Assembly: GCA_963974055.1 (NCBI GenBank)
Contig: CAXBCP010000034.1
Span: 1 to 48,229 of the forward strand
DNA from: CAXBCP01 sp963974055
GTDB lineage: Bacteria > Pseudomonadota > Alphaproteobacteria > MPNO01 > UBA830
DNA length: 48,229 nt
Reading direction: 5' to 3'
A program made the position numbers and the translations under genes. Each line of letters opens with the position of its first letter. The stretch's first letter is position 1. The notes below the pieces were generated by a model, which was given only the letters and a program-made list of their open reading frames with translations, was not told where the DNA came from and searched no databases. This document shows, one piece after another, positions 24,513-32,839 of this stretch.

Positions 24513-25486
24513 GAGGCGTCTCTGTAAGTCCGGGGAACGGGGCCGCGCATCTGGCGAAGCGCGAAATGCACGTATGTCCCCGAAAATCGGTCGCCGTTGT
24601 TTTCGAAAAGTGCGGGCAGTTGGTGCCACGGCGCCTGCGGGTGACGGTGATGGATGGCATGAAGGTTGAAGTTCAGCAGCATTTTCTGAGCCGCCGCCGG
24701 CAGACTCAGATTGTAGGCGGATGCGGTGTCGTCGGTCCGCGAGGCGTAATGGTAGATATAGTCGAGGAACGAGATGCAGACCCCGCGCGTCAGGAGAACG
24801 AGCCCGAGCATCCAGAGATGCGCCCCGTAGGCGAAGGCGCTTAAGCAAAGCACGGCAAGGATCGCCGCACCGTCGATACGCACCTCCCGGACGCAGCGCG
24901 GGCGGAGCAACGTGGTCGCCGCGTATCCGTTATAGCTGTCCGGAGCGACGAAGCGCCGCCGTGCCCACCGCATCGTGCGTAAGGGCAGGAAGAAAGCGAT
25001 CGGGCTTAGTATCTGGGTAAGGTAGAGGCCGACGAAAAGCTGGAAATAGTATTTTCCCGCGGCGATAGGCCATCGCGTTTCGCCCGGATTGTATATTTCC
25101 GGTCGCTCCAGGGGCGAGCGGTTGAAGCGGTGGTGGAGCAGGTGGCCCGTCCGGAGGATGCGCCAGGGTGCGCCGTAACACACTGCGAGCACCCGCCCGG
25201 CGGCGCGGTTCTGCACCGGGTGGGAATCGAACGTTCCGTGCACTGTTTCATGGATCAACGACCAAAGCGGATTGTTGAACAGTGCCAGTGGCAGCAGAAT
25301 CAACGCCCAGGCGATATCGAGCGGCAACAGGAACAGCGGCAGTACGAAGAACTGGACCATGGCGACGGCGACATGCAGCACCAGCAGCAGCCGGTTCGTA
25401 GGACAGGGTGTGAATCGCGGGCCGTCTACGTCGCTGGGAGATTGGCTCTTGGCGGGGGCGGGGGCGGGGGCCCCGAATCCGGTCAT
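24503..25486 (-). CDS. Membrane fatty acid desaturase
   Basis: A 327-residue integral-membrane di-iron enzyme. The three histidine boxes are present: H79-E-T-V-H83, H115-L-L-H-H119 and H276-A-I-H-H280. Hydrophobic segments near 35-70, 150-170 and 208-240 place them on the cytoplasmic face. The N-terminus is Pro/Ala-rich and Ser-containing. It leads the operon whose next gene encodes the GH3 enzyme, with a ten-base overlap. The family inserts double bonds or hydroxyls into acyl chains, carotenoids or alkanes; the partner genes favour an acyl chain. Confidence 0.88.
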   Translation of the reverse strand: MTGFGAPAPAPAKSQSPSDVDGPRFTPCPTNRLLLVLHVAVAMVQFFVLPLFLLPLDIAWALILLPLALFNNPLWSLIHETVHGTFDSHPVQNRAAGRVLAVCYGAPWRILRTGHLLHHRFNRSPLERPEIYNPGETRWPIAAGKYYFQLFVGLYLTQILSPIAFFLPLRTMRWARRRFVAPDSYNGYAATTLLRPRCVREVRIDGAAILAVLCLSAFAYGAHLWMLGLVLLTRGVCISFLDYIYHYASRTDDTASAYNLSLPAAAQKMLLNFNLHAIHHRHPQAPWHQLPALFENNGDRFSGTYVHFALRQMRGPVPRTYRDASWT

Positions 25487-25781
25487 TCCTGTTTTCCGCT
25501 CCGTCCATGGGCGGCGTGTCTATCGCCAAGTATCAACCTGACGCGTGGATGTGTCCCCGTTGTGACGGTTCTTTTGCAGGATTGTTAAAACCGCATCGCC
25601 GGGAAACGCCCGGCGCCTTTTCCAAGCGGGGCGTCATGTCGAGGTAATTCGACCGCTTCGTGATCGCCGGAACCGCGGCATTGCCGCAAAACCACGTGAT
25701 TGTGTCGTCAAGGAAATTCGCTAAGGTAGATGCAGATGTGGCCCAAGCCACACGGAAAAAACACCGGAGGAAACGGAGATC
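25487..25781. other. Divergent intergenic region with one hairpin
   Basis: It separates the desaturase operon (minus) from the TRAP operon (plus). A stem CGCCGGG/CCCGGCG spans 25597-25615 and is followed by CCTTTT; it could be an attenuator for the TRAP transcript or part of an upstream transcript end. A GGAGG site at 25766-25770 precedes the TRAP start. I see no convincing promoter hexamers and no gene. Confidence 0.4.
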
Positions 25782-26858
25782 ATGAAAACATCACTCAGAA
25801 TGCTGGGCGCGGCGGCGGCGGTCGCGACCCTTGCGACAGCGGGTGCGGCAGAAGCGGCGCCGAAGAACCTCAGTCTCACCATCGTCGACGGGTATCCGCC
25901 GCGCGCGTTGCAGGTGAAGACGCTCATTGAGTATTTCATCCCCGAAGTGGACAAGCGCCTCGCGGCGACCGGCGAGTACAAAATCCGCTGGAACCAGGCT
26001 TTTGCCGGCCAGATCGTGAAGGTTCGCCATGTCATGACCGGCATGCAGAAGGGGCTTGGCGATATCGGCGTGGTCACCAGCGTCTTTCACCAGGACAAGG
26101 TGCCGATGCAGGCGATCGCCTATGTAACGCCCTTCGTCACGTCCGATCCGCATCTGCTGTCGCGCACGGTCGATGAAATGACCGAACAGTTTCCGGAAAT
26201 GCAGCAGGCCTGGGCGAAATACAACCAGATCGTTCTGACCAGCTTTTCGGTCATCGATTCCTACCAGATGTTTTTCCGGGAAAAGGTCACGAAGATCGAG
26301 GATTTCGAGGGCAAGAAGATCGCCGGCGCGGGGATCAACATGCGCTACCTGACGGGCACCGGGGCAACGCCGGTGATCGGATCGATGATCCACTATTACA
26401 ACAAGTTCAAAACCGGTGCGATCGACGGCTCGATGCTGTGGACCGATGCGGCCGTCGCCTTCAAGCTTGTCGAAGGCGCGAAATACATGTTCAAGGCGGA
26501 CCTGGGCACGGCAAATTCCAAGGCGCTCACCATGAACATGAAATCCTATCAGCGGCTGCCGAAGGCGGTTCAGCAGATCATTCGCGACGTGTCCCGGGAT
26601 TACCGCGACTATACCGCAAAGGCGGCGATGGCGGATGCGGGCAAGGCCTATGAAAACTTCAAGGCGAAGGGCGGCGAGATCATCCAGGTTTCCGCCGACG
26701 CGCGTCAGAAGTGGGCGTACAAGATGCCCAACATCGCCAAACAATGGGCCGCGGACCTCGACAAGGACGGCGCACCCGGCAGCAAGCTCCTGTCCGCCTA
26801 TATGGACAAGATGCGGGCGGCCAACCAGCCGATACTGCGGCAGTGGGACAAGGAATAG
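25782..26858 (+). CDS. TRAP transporter solute-binding protein, DctP family
   Basis: A 358-residue periplasmic receptor. The signal peptide MKTSLRMLGAAAAVATLATAG has a cleavage site near AEA-A (25/26). The mature protein holds the DctP pattern, including FEGKKIAGAG near 175-185, where the solute carboxylate-binding Arg normally follows (NMRYLTGTGATPV), and GAIDGSMLWTDA. TRAP receptors bind organic acids and deliver them to the DctQM membrane pair. It heads a three-gene operon with DctQ and DctM, preceded by a strong GGAGG site. Confidence 0.9.
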   Translation: MKTSLRMLGAAAAVATLATAGAAEAAPKNLSLTIVDGYPPRALQVKTLIEYFIPEVDKRLAATGEYKIRWNQAFAGQIVKVRHVMTGMQKGLGDIGVVTSVFHQDKVPMQAIAYVTPFVTSDPHLLSRTVDEMTEQFPEMQQAWAKYNQIVLTSFSVIDSYQMFFREKVTKIEDFEGKKIAGAGINMRYLTGTGATPVIGSMIHYYNKFKTGAIDGSMLWTDAAVAFKLVEGAKYMFKADLGTANSKALTMNMKSYQRLPKAVQQIIRDVSRDYRDYTAKAAMADAGKAYENFKAKGGEIIQVSADARQKWAYKMPNIAKQWAADLDKDGAPGSKLLSAYMDKMRAANQPILRQWDKE

Positions 26859-26864
26859 TTTTCC

Positions 26865-27452
26865 TTGTCCGATAGACCTGTGAACGACGGAGCGGGGCGC
26901 GAAAAAAGCGCTCCGCTTCGCATTTTCGGCGGGATCGTCAGCGGCATGAACGCGGCGGGTTCCTGCTGGATCGTCGTCTTGATGCTGCTGATCAACGTCG
27001 AAGCGATCGGACGGTCCGCGTTCAACGAACCGATCATCGGTGTCATTGAAATGATCGAGATTTCGATCATCGGGATCGTGTTCATGCAGTTGGCGGATTC
27101 GCTGCGAAGCGGCGTCATGACCCGTTCCGATGGCCTGTTCAACCAGGCCCTCCAGCGCCGGCCGGCGATCGCGCATGTGATGGGGATCGTTACCTATCTT
27201 CTCGGCGCGGTGTTCATGATTATCATCCTGCTGGGCAGCATTCCCTATCTGCAGGAATCGTGGGCCGAAGATTACTATATCGGCGTTCAGGGCATGTTTA
27301 CCGCGCCGGTCTGGCCGGTGGCGCTGATTATCGTTGTCGCAGTGCTGGTAACGATGATCCAGTTTCTGCTGATCTTTGCCGAGCACGTTCGCGCGTTCGC
27401 AAATCGTAAATCCGGTGCCGCCCCGGCATCCGGCGGGGATGACGGACAATGA
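26865..27452 (+). CDS. TRAP transporter small permease, DctQ family
   Basis: A 195-residue four-helix membrane protein. Hydrophobic segments lie at about 28-48, 60-80, 105-125 and 140-165, the family arrangement. The chosen start is TTG at 26865, seven bases after the receptor stop, because AAGGAA lies upstream at the right distance; GTG at 26880 is an alternative with no visible site. The final ATGA overlaps the DctM start. The subunit stabilises the large permease. Confidence 0.85.
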   Translation: MSDRPVNDGAGREKSAPLRIFGGIVSGMNAAGSCWIVVLMLLINVEAIGRSAFNEPIIGVIEMIEISIIGIVFMQLADSLRSGVMTRSDGLFNQALQRRPAIAHVMGIVTYLLGAVFMIIILLGSIPYLQESWAEDYYIGVQGMFTAPVWPVALIIVVAVLVTMIQFLLIFAEHVRAFANRKSGAAPASGGDDGQ

Positions 27453-28765
27453 TTGGCGTTGAAGTCGGAATTGCGTCGGTACTACTTATTCTTGTTCTGA
27501 TTTATACCGGGATTCACGTCGCGGTGGCACTCGGTCTGGTGTCGTTCATCGGGGTCTGGATCTATCGCGGCAATGTCGATGTCGCGATCAGCCTGCTGAC
27601 GGCGGCGACCCATGACACGATCGCCCACGAAGTGTTCGCCAACGTGCCGCTATTCGCCCTGATGGGGATCGTGTCGAGCGAAATCGGTCTCGGTGCAGAC
27701 GTTTACAAGGTGGCGGACCAGATGTTCCGTCGTGTCCGGGCAGGTCTCGGCATGGCGACGGTCGCTGCCAATGCCCTGTTCGCCTCGATTACGGGATCGT
27801 CCATCGCATCGGCTTCGGTTTTCACCCGGATCGCGGTGCCCGAGATGCTCCGGTTCGGCTACACACGGTCGTTCTCGGTCGGGGTCGTGGCCGGCAGTTC
27901 GGTTCTGGGCATGTTGATACCGCCCTCGGCGATGCTGATCATCTACGCGATCGTCTCCGAGCAATCGGTCGGCGACATGTTCGTCGCCGGGTTCATCCCC
28001 GGCATATTGCTGGCCGTATCGTTCATGGCGGGCATTCTGCTGATGTCCTATATCCGTCCGTCCTTTGTCGGCAGCGCGCTAACTCGGTCGGAAGAGGAAG
28101 CGCCGCCGCTCATGGGTGCGTTCGAGGTCATCCGTCTGATGATTCCGGTCGCCTGTCTCGTGGTGGTCGTGCTCGGCGGAATCTATACCGGCTGGTTTTC
28201 GCCGGAAGAGGCGGGCGCGGCCGGGTCGGCCGGCGCGCTTTTCATCGGTATCGTCAAACGGCGGCTTACCTGGCGCGGATTATGGCGGGTGCTGGTCGAG
28301 ACCGGACATATCACCGCGGCGATCCTGTTCCTGATCATTGCCGCCTCGATGTATAGCCGCATGCTCGGCGTTGCGGCGCTGCCGACCCTGTTCAGCGAAT
28401 GGCTGACGGACATGAACCTGGGGCTGATGGGGCTGATGGTGATTTACGTCATCCTGATGGTCGCGCTGGGAACGATTATCGAGACGGCGTCGATTATCCT
28501 GATCGTGGTGCCGCTGTTTCTCGGCCCGGTCGAAGCCCTCGGCGGCGATATCGTCTGGTTCGGAATCGTCACCGTGATCGGCGCCGAAATCGGTCTGTTG
28601 ACGCCGCCGCTCGGGATATCGTGCTTTACGATCAAGAGCACCATCCGCGACCCGTCGATCACGCTTCGCCATATCTTTACCGGCGCGTTCCCGTTCGCGG
28701 TGATCATGCTGATGGTGCTGATCGCGATTATCGCCTTCCCGTGGCTCAGCCTGGCGCTGCTTTAG
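27449..28765 (+). CDS. TRAP transporter large permease, DctM family
   Basis: A 438-residue polytopic protein with about twelve hydrophobic segments, matching the DctM family length. GSSVLGMLIPPSAMLIIY and IGLLTPPLGISCF are the two conserved re-entrant PP motifs of the ion-transporter superfamily. It uses a sodium gradient to drive solute import with the DctP and DctQ proteins encoded just upstream. Coupled to DctQ by a four-base overlap and followed by a strong terminator. Confidence 0.92.
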   Translation: MIGVEVGIASVLLILVLIYTGIHVAVALGLVSFIGVWIYRGNVDVAISLLTAATHDTIAHEVFANVPLFALMGIVSSEIGLGADVYKVADQMFRRVRAGLGMATVAANALFASITGSSIASASVFTRIAVPEMLRFGYTRSFSVGVVAGSSVLGMLIPPSAMLIIYAIVSEQSVGDMFVAGFIPGILLAVSFMAGILLMSYIRPSFVGSALTRSEEEAPPLMGAFEVIRLMIPVACLVVVVLGGIYTGWFSPEEAGAAGSAGALFIGIVKRRLTWRGLWRVLVETGHITAAILFLIIAASMYSRMLGVAALPTLFSEWLTDMNLGLMGLMVIYVILMVALGTIIETASIILIVVPLFLGPVEALGGDIVWFGIVTVIGAEIGLLTPPLGISCFTIKSTIRDPSITLRHIFTGAFPFAVIMLMVLIAIIAFPWLSLALL

Positions 28766-28809
28766 CGAGGCGGAGGGGCGGCGACCGGGGAACGATGAAA
28801 TCCCACAAA

Positions 28810-28840
28810 AAAAGGCGACCGGAAGACCGGTCGCCTTTTA
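28810..28840. terminator. Bidirectional terminator between DctM and the cold-shock gene
   Basis: AAAAGGCGACCGG (28810-28822) and CCGGTCGCCTTTT (28827-28839) form a perfect 13-bp stem with an AAGA loop, with A- and T-runs at the outer ends. It can stop both the TRAP operon and the convergent cold-shock gene. Confidence 0.9.
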
Positions 28841-28859
28841 TTCTTATCGTTCGACTGAG

Positions 28860-29069
28860 TTAGTCGAGGGCGACGAGATTGTCGGCGCTCTGACGTCCGT
28901 CCCGGCTGGGAGCGAGTTCGAACTCAACCTTTTGTCCTTCACGGAGACCCGGAAGTCCCGCGCGTTCGACGGCTGAGATATGAACGAAAGCGTCTTTTCC
29001 GCCATCGTCGGGCTCAATAAAACCGAAACCCTTGGTCGGATTGAACCACTTTACGGTACCTGTCGGCAT
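28860..29069 (-). CDS. Cold-shock domain protein (CspA family)
   Basis: A 69-residue single CSD. RNP1 is KGFGFI at 13-18 and RNP2 is AFVHIS at 27-32, the aromatic RNA-binding face. The start MPTGTVKWFN at 29069 gives the family length and follows AAAGGACT. Csp proteins melt mRNA structure. A promoter candidate lies 140 bases upstream, so the transcript would carry a long 5' leader, as cold-inducible csp genes do; this leader contains the palindrome CGGAATTCCG, which could be part of a temperature-sensitive fold. Confidence 0.93.
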   Translation of the reverse strand: MPTGTVKWFNPTKGFGFIEPDDGGKDAFVHISAVERAGLPGLREGQKVEFELAPSRDGRQSADNLVALD

Positions 29070-29217
29070 AGCTAGTCCTTTTATAGTAGTCTGTGCGTTC
29101 ACCCCGGAATTCCGAGGAATTCTGCGGATCACGCGGTCCTGATCGTACTGTCCGGGAGTCGCAGGTCAGGCGTCGGTAACGTCGACGAGTACGCCTGGTC
29201 AGGTATAGATCAAGCTA

Positions 29218-29247
29218 AGATTAGCGTTCTTTAGGGTTTGAACGCAA
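29218..29247 (-). promoter_or_regulatory. Candidate promoter of the cold-shock gene
   Basis: On the minus strand, TTGCGT (29247-29242) and TAATCT (29223-29218) are separated by 18 bases. It would give a leader of about 140 bases before the start at 29069. Matches are moderate. Confidence 0.35.
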
Positions 29248-29270
29248 ATTCTTTAATTCAGACGCTTGTT

Positions 29271-30332
29271 TCATATTGTTACGCGGAGAATTGTTTGCGG
29301 CGTTCGTATACCGCCGGTGCGATGGCTAAATGCATCGGGCCGCGGCCGGATTTCTTTATTGTGCAGCCAAAGACGCCAGAGGCGCCGGCGTTTTTCCGGG
29401 GCAGGCCAGTCCTTGTAGGCCGTACGCGAGTGCATGGTCACATGGCTGTTCAGCAACTGGATATCGCCGATCTCGAATTCCATCGAAAGGTGTAATTCTT
29501 CGTTCACCTCGGCCATCAGTGCGAAGGCTTCCATCTGGGCGGCGGTGAGCGGCGGGTTGCCGGGCAGGGCGTGGCCCTTTTCGATATGCTTGTAGCCGCC
29601 CGCCGTCGTCAGGTAGCCGTCGAGGTAGTTGAACACCGCCATGCGGTACCAGGGGTCTTCTCCGGGCACGACTTCGCCGTGTTTGGTCCAGAACATGTCC
29701 GCCGTCAGCTCCGCGACAAGATCGGGGCGCCGGCGGATCATTTCGTTATGGACAGCGGGCGCGCTGACGATCTTCGACTCGCCGCCGGACTGGGCGGTCT
29801 GCAGGCAGAGCAGGCTGACCACGTCGCACTGATCGGTGTGAAACAGCATGTGGGCGCTGGTCTGATAGCCGCGGTGGTTCGGGTTCTCGTAGTCCAGGCC
29901 CATATCGGTGACATGGCCGATCATGTCGCCGTCGGGATTGTTCGATAGCGGCACGCCGATCTGCAGCCCGATCGCCCAATAGGCGATTGCAAGGTCGAGA
30001 CGGTCCCAGGTCGCTACCGGCATGCCGCGGATGAGCTCAAACCCGTGCCCGTCTTTCAACTGATGAAAAATTTCCGCCATAGGGGCGCCAAACGCGCCGA
30101 GGTCGGCATCGGCCCGTGCGATCTGAAGAAGCCCGTTGGGATCGTCGCCGATCGTCGCCCGGACCCGCTTGGCGAGGTCGCCGAGCGCGGCGGTATCTTC
30201 GGTCGTCAGCGTGTAAATCCAGTCGGTCCGCCCGGCCATCTCGGCACCGGTCCAGACGGCGGGGTCGATCACCGGTTTTCCGGCTTCGGCCGGTTCTCGG
30301 GCAGGGACAGGGTTTCTGGCATCGTCGGGCAT
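29271..30332 (-). CDS. TauD/TfdA-type Fe(II)/2-oxoglutarate dioxygenase
   Basis: A 353-residue dioxygenase of the TauD/clavaminate synthase superfamily. The iron triad is H165-T-D167 in FHTDQCD and distal H301 in VTMHSRTAY; the Arg-rich RRRLWRLWL that follows carries the oxoglutarate-binding Arg. Longer than taurine dioxygenase (about 280) by an N-terminal extension of roughly 60 residues, as in plant-type and gamma-butyrobetaine-like homologues. I placed the start at 30332; an in-frame ATG at 30410 would overlap the FNR box region. The gene is monocistronic. Substrate unknown. Confidence 0.82.
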   Translation of the reverse strand: MPDDARNPVPAREPAEAGKPVIDPAVWTGAEMAGRTDWIYTLTTEDTAALGDLAKRVRATIGDDPNGLLQIARADADLGAFGAPMAEIFHQLKDGHGFELIRGMPVATWDRLDLAIAYWAIGLQIGVPLSNNPDGDMIGHVTDMGLDYENPNHRGYQTSAHMLFHTDQCDVVSLLCLQTAQSGGESKIVSAPAVHNEMIRRRPDLVAELTADMFWTKHGEVVPGEDPWYRMAVFNYLDGYLTTAGGYKHIEKGHALPGNPPLTAAQMEAFALMAEVNEELHLSMEFEIGDIQLLNSHVTMHSRTAYKDWPAPEKRRRLWRLWLHNKEIRPRPDAFSHRTGGIRTPQTILRVTI

Positions 30333-30396
30333 GGTCGAACTATAGGCCCGGCGTTCCGGTTGCGACAAGCATGAAAACGGGGCGCCCGTCGGTCCG

Positions 30397-30436
30397 TTGA
30401 TACAGATCAAGGCGGCCCCGCCGGACCGGTATAGGC
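30397..30436 (+). promoter_or_regulatory. FNR/FixK-type box and promoter for the universal stress gene
   Basis: TTGAT-ACAG-ATCAA (30397-30410) is a perfect match to the TTGAT-N4-ATCAA consensus bound by FNR, Anr and FixK. A -10-like TATAGG lies at 30430-30435. This places the box centre about 41 bases before a start near 30445, the class II activator position. The universal stress gene begins at 30478. The box lies inside the gap from the divergent dioxygenase gene at 30332. Confidence 0.8.
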
Positions 30437-30477
30437 TGCAGGTGGATTTCGTTTAAGGACCCCGAAAGGAAAACCCC

Positions 30478-30909
30478 ATGATCGGTAAAATTCTTGTCCC
30501 GCTTCCTGTCGATGCCGCCACATCCGGCGGCGAAGCGATTTCCATGGCGGCGGATATCGCTAAATCGAACGGCAGTAAGATCGTGTTGCTTCACGTGATC
30601 GAAACCACGCCGGGATATGTCTCCACTTACCTGCCGCCCGATTTCCAGAAGAAGGCGATCGAAACATCCGAGTCGGACCTGAAAGCGGCTGCCGAAAAAT
30701 ACGGTCTTGGCGATGACTGTGAAATTCTCGTCCGCGTGGGAAACCCCGGCGTCGAAATCCTCGAATTCGCCAATACTGCGGATATCGACATGATTGTCAT
30801 GCAGTCGCACGATCCGGGGCTGGCGGATTACCTGCTCGGATCGGTTGCCGCCCGCGTCGTCCGCCATGCGCATTGTTCGGTGCTTGTGGTTCGTCACCCG
30901 AAGAGCTGA
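30478..30909 (+). CDS. Universal stress protein, UspA family
   Basis: A 143-residue single USP domain. It opens with MIGKILVPLPVDAATSGGEAISMAADIAK, a nucleotide-binding-fold start, and ends with DYLLGSVAARVVRHAHCSVLVVRHP, the GS-containing C-terminal signature of ATP-binding USPs, although the usual GRRG before LLGSV is reduced to DPGLA. USPs of this kind are often induced by oxygen limitation, and a perfect FNR box sits 68 bases upstream, which supports anaerobic or microaerobic induction. RBS GAAAGGA precedes the ATG. Confidence 0.88.
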   Translation: MIGKILVPLPVDAATSGGEAISMAADIAKSNGSKIVLLHVIETTPGYVSTYLPPDFQKKAIETSESDLKAAAEKYGLGDDCEILVRVGNPGVEILEFANTADIDMIVMQSHDPGLADYLLGSVAARVVRHAHCSVLVVRHPKS

Positions 30910-31006
30910 CAGGCGTAAGCATCCTGGTGCGCTGTGCCCCATCTTGCGGGTTTCTGCGAAATGCAGTGGAATGTCCCCAACTAAACGGCGAAACGGGGAG
31001 AGACGG

Positions 31007-32068
31007 ATGGACACGCATATCGTGACACCGGGCACTGAAGTCCGGACGGTCGAGGAAATGATCGACGGGTTCGGCCGTCACAACCTGATGGCCGGCTGGG
31101 ACGTGCTGGCACAGGAAGTCCCGCGTGAGCCGAGCAGTCTGGCGGTTCCCTGCCACTGGCCCTATGGCGACGTGCGCGAACAGTTGTTCCTGGCGGGAAA
31201 GCTTGTGCCGCCCGAAAACGCCGAGCGGCGCATCCTGGTGATGGCCAACCCGGGGCTCGACGGCCGGCCCGCGACGACCCCGACGATATTCTCCGACGTC
31301 CAGCTCGTCCTGCCCGGCGAGGAAACCAATATCCACCGCCACACACCGTCGGCGCTCCGCTTCATGATCGAGGGCGAAGGCTCCTACGCCATGACCGGCG
31401 GCGAGCGCACCGGCCAGCACCGGGGCGATCTGGTGCTGGGGCCGAGCTGGGGCTGGCACAGTCACGGCAATCTCGGCGACGACCCGGCGGTCTGGTTCGA
31501 CGCGCTGGATATCCCGCTGGTCAAAATGCTCGATGCCAGTTTCTTCGAAGGCTACGACGCGCCCGTATTCCGCGATAACAAGCCCGATGACGGATCGCAG
31601 AATACATACGGCCATGCCGGGCTGATGCCGAGCTGGGACCGGGCGCGCACCGCCGGCACGCCCTTGCTGAAATACGCATGGGACGAGGCGCGGGCGGCGC
31701 TTGCCGGTCTGCCCGATGACAGCGCAAGCCCGTTCGACGACCTGATTCTGGAATACGTGAACCCATTGAACGGCGGTCCGATCATGCCGACCCTGACCTG
31801 CCAGCTGCAGCGTGTCCGTCCCGGCGTGAAAACGCAGTCGCATCGGCACACGTCCAGCACCGTCTATGTCGGCGCCGAGGGCGCGGGCACGGTTGTTATC
31901 GGAGATCATCGTTTCGACTGGGCGCGCGGCGACGTGATATCGCTGCCGAGCTGGTGCTGGCATGCCCATGAAAACCGTTCGGCGGCCGACGATGCGATCC
32001 TGTTTTCGGTCAGCGACGCGCCGACGCTGAAGGCGCTCAACCTGTATCGCGAGGAACCGGCAGGCTAG
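31007..32068 (+). CDS. Gentisate 1,2-dioxygenase-like bicupin
   Basis: A 353-residue protein with two cupin domains. The N-terminal domain has H110-R-H112 and H151-S-H153; the C-terminal domain repeats it with H279-R-H281 in VKTQSHRHTSSTVY. Length and the PTIFSDVQLVLPGEETNIHRHTPSA region agree with gentisate or 1-hydroxy-2-naphthoate dioxygenases, which cleave the ring beside a carboxylate with Fe(II). ATG at 31007 follows GGGGAGAG. It is alone, with no maleylpyruvate isomerase or hydrolase beside it, although a GST (the fold of some maleylpyruvate isomerases) is convergent downstream. Confidence 0.8.
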   Translation: MDTHIVTPGTEVRTVEEMIDGFGRHNLMAGWDVLAQEVPREPSSLAVPCHWPYGDVREQLFLAGKLVPPENAERRILVMANPGLDGRPATTPTIFSDVQLVLPGEETNIHRHTPSALRFMIEGEGSYAMTGGERTGQHRGDLVLGPSWGWHSHGNLGDDPAVWFDALDIPLVKMLDASFFEGYDAPVFRDNKPDDGSQNTYGHAGLMPSWDRARTAGTPLLKYAWDEARAALAGLPDDSASPFDDLILEYVNPLNGGPIMPTLTCQLQRVRPGVKTQSHRHTSSTVYVGAEGAGTVVIGDHRFDWARGDVISLPSWCWHAHENRSAADDAILFSVSDAPTLKALNLYREEPAG

Positions 32069-32122
32069 GGCGGGACCTTCCGGAAACGCGGTTTTTCCGC
32101 GCGCGTGTTATTTCCCGAGCGG

Positions 32123-32785
32123 CTATTTCCAGTGCGGCGGGTAGGCGGCGTCGTAGCCCGGCAGGTCCTCGATGCGCCCGGCCCAGGAGGCGAGATGGGG
32201 GTAATGGTCTTCAAGCGGCGCAATGCCGAGGTTCAGCGGCGCGGCATCGTCGCGGCCGGCGGCGCGCTGCAATTGCATGATCACCGGATAGACGAGTAGA
32301 TCGGCGGCGCTGAGCCCGTCATTGGCGAGCCACATCGCGGCGGACAGGCGCGTCTCCAGCAGTGCCATCTCGCCGTGGACGGCGGACATGGCGTCCGTAA
32401 TCTCGGTTGCGGCCTCCGCCGCCCGGCCGCGGAACAGCGGCCGGGATATATTGCCGACGCGGTCGCGCATATTGCCGTCGCAATCGCAGATCGCCTGCCA
32501 GATGCGGGCGGTTTCCAGCGGTGTGGTGCCGAACAGCGGCGGCGCCGGATGGGCGGCGTCGAGATAGGCGAATATGGCGAGGGTTTCGCACACCGTAATC
32601 CCGTCATCGACGAGCACCGGCACGTTGCCGCGTGGATTGACGGCCAGGAAGTCGCGGCTTTTCTGTTCGCGCTTTGCGTTATCGAGCCGGCGCGGCCGAT
32701 AGTCGAGCCCCTTGACCGCCATGGCCAGCATCACCGACCAGCAGGGCGGGGAGCCGGAGATGAAATAGATTTCGCGCTGGGTCAT
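32123..32785 (-). CDS. Glutathione S-transferase
   Basis: A 220-residue GST. The thioredoxin-like domain has SGSPPCWSVMLAMAVKGLDY (with C15 in the position often used by zeta/omega-type GSTs), NPRGNVPVLVDD around the cis-Pro, and TVCETLAIFAYLD, where E67 and T68 stand at the glutathione site. The helical C-terminal domain is complete. It is convergent with the bicupin gene and ends close to it. A maleylpyruvate isomerase-type role is possible if the bicupin is a gentisate dioxygenase, but this is inference. Confidence 0.85.
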   Translation of the reverse strand: MTQREIYFISGSPPCWSVMLAMAVKGLDYRPRRLDNAKREQKSRDFLAVNPRGNVPVLVDDGITVCETLAIFAYLDAAHPAPPLFGTTPLETARIWQAICDCDGNMRDRVGNISRPLFRGRAAEAATEITDAMSAVHGEMALLETRLSAAMWLANDGLSAADLLVYPVIMQLQRAAGRDDAAPLNLGIAPLEDHYPHLASWAGRIEDLPGYDAAYPPHWK

Positions 32786-32839
32786 CGGGACCGTCCATGT
32801 GCCGTTTGCAGGCGTGGAGAATAGCAGAGAAAACCGGCG

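Noticed and set aside
30593..30608. Second parS-like sequence inside the universal stress gene
   Set aside because: TGCTTCACGTGATCGA matches the consensus at only 12 of 16 positions and is coding sequence; chance resemblance is likely.
32086..32101. Hairpin after the bicupin gene as a terminator
   Set aside because: CGCGG/CCGCG is short, and its T-run lies in the loop instead of following the stem.
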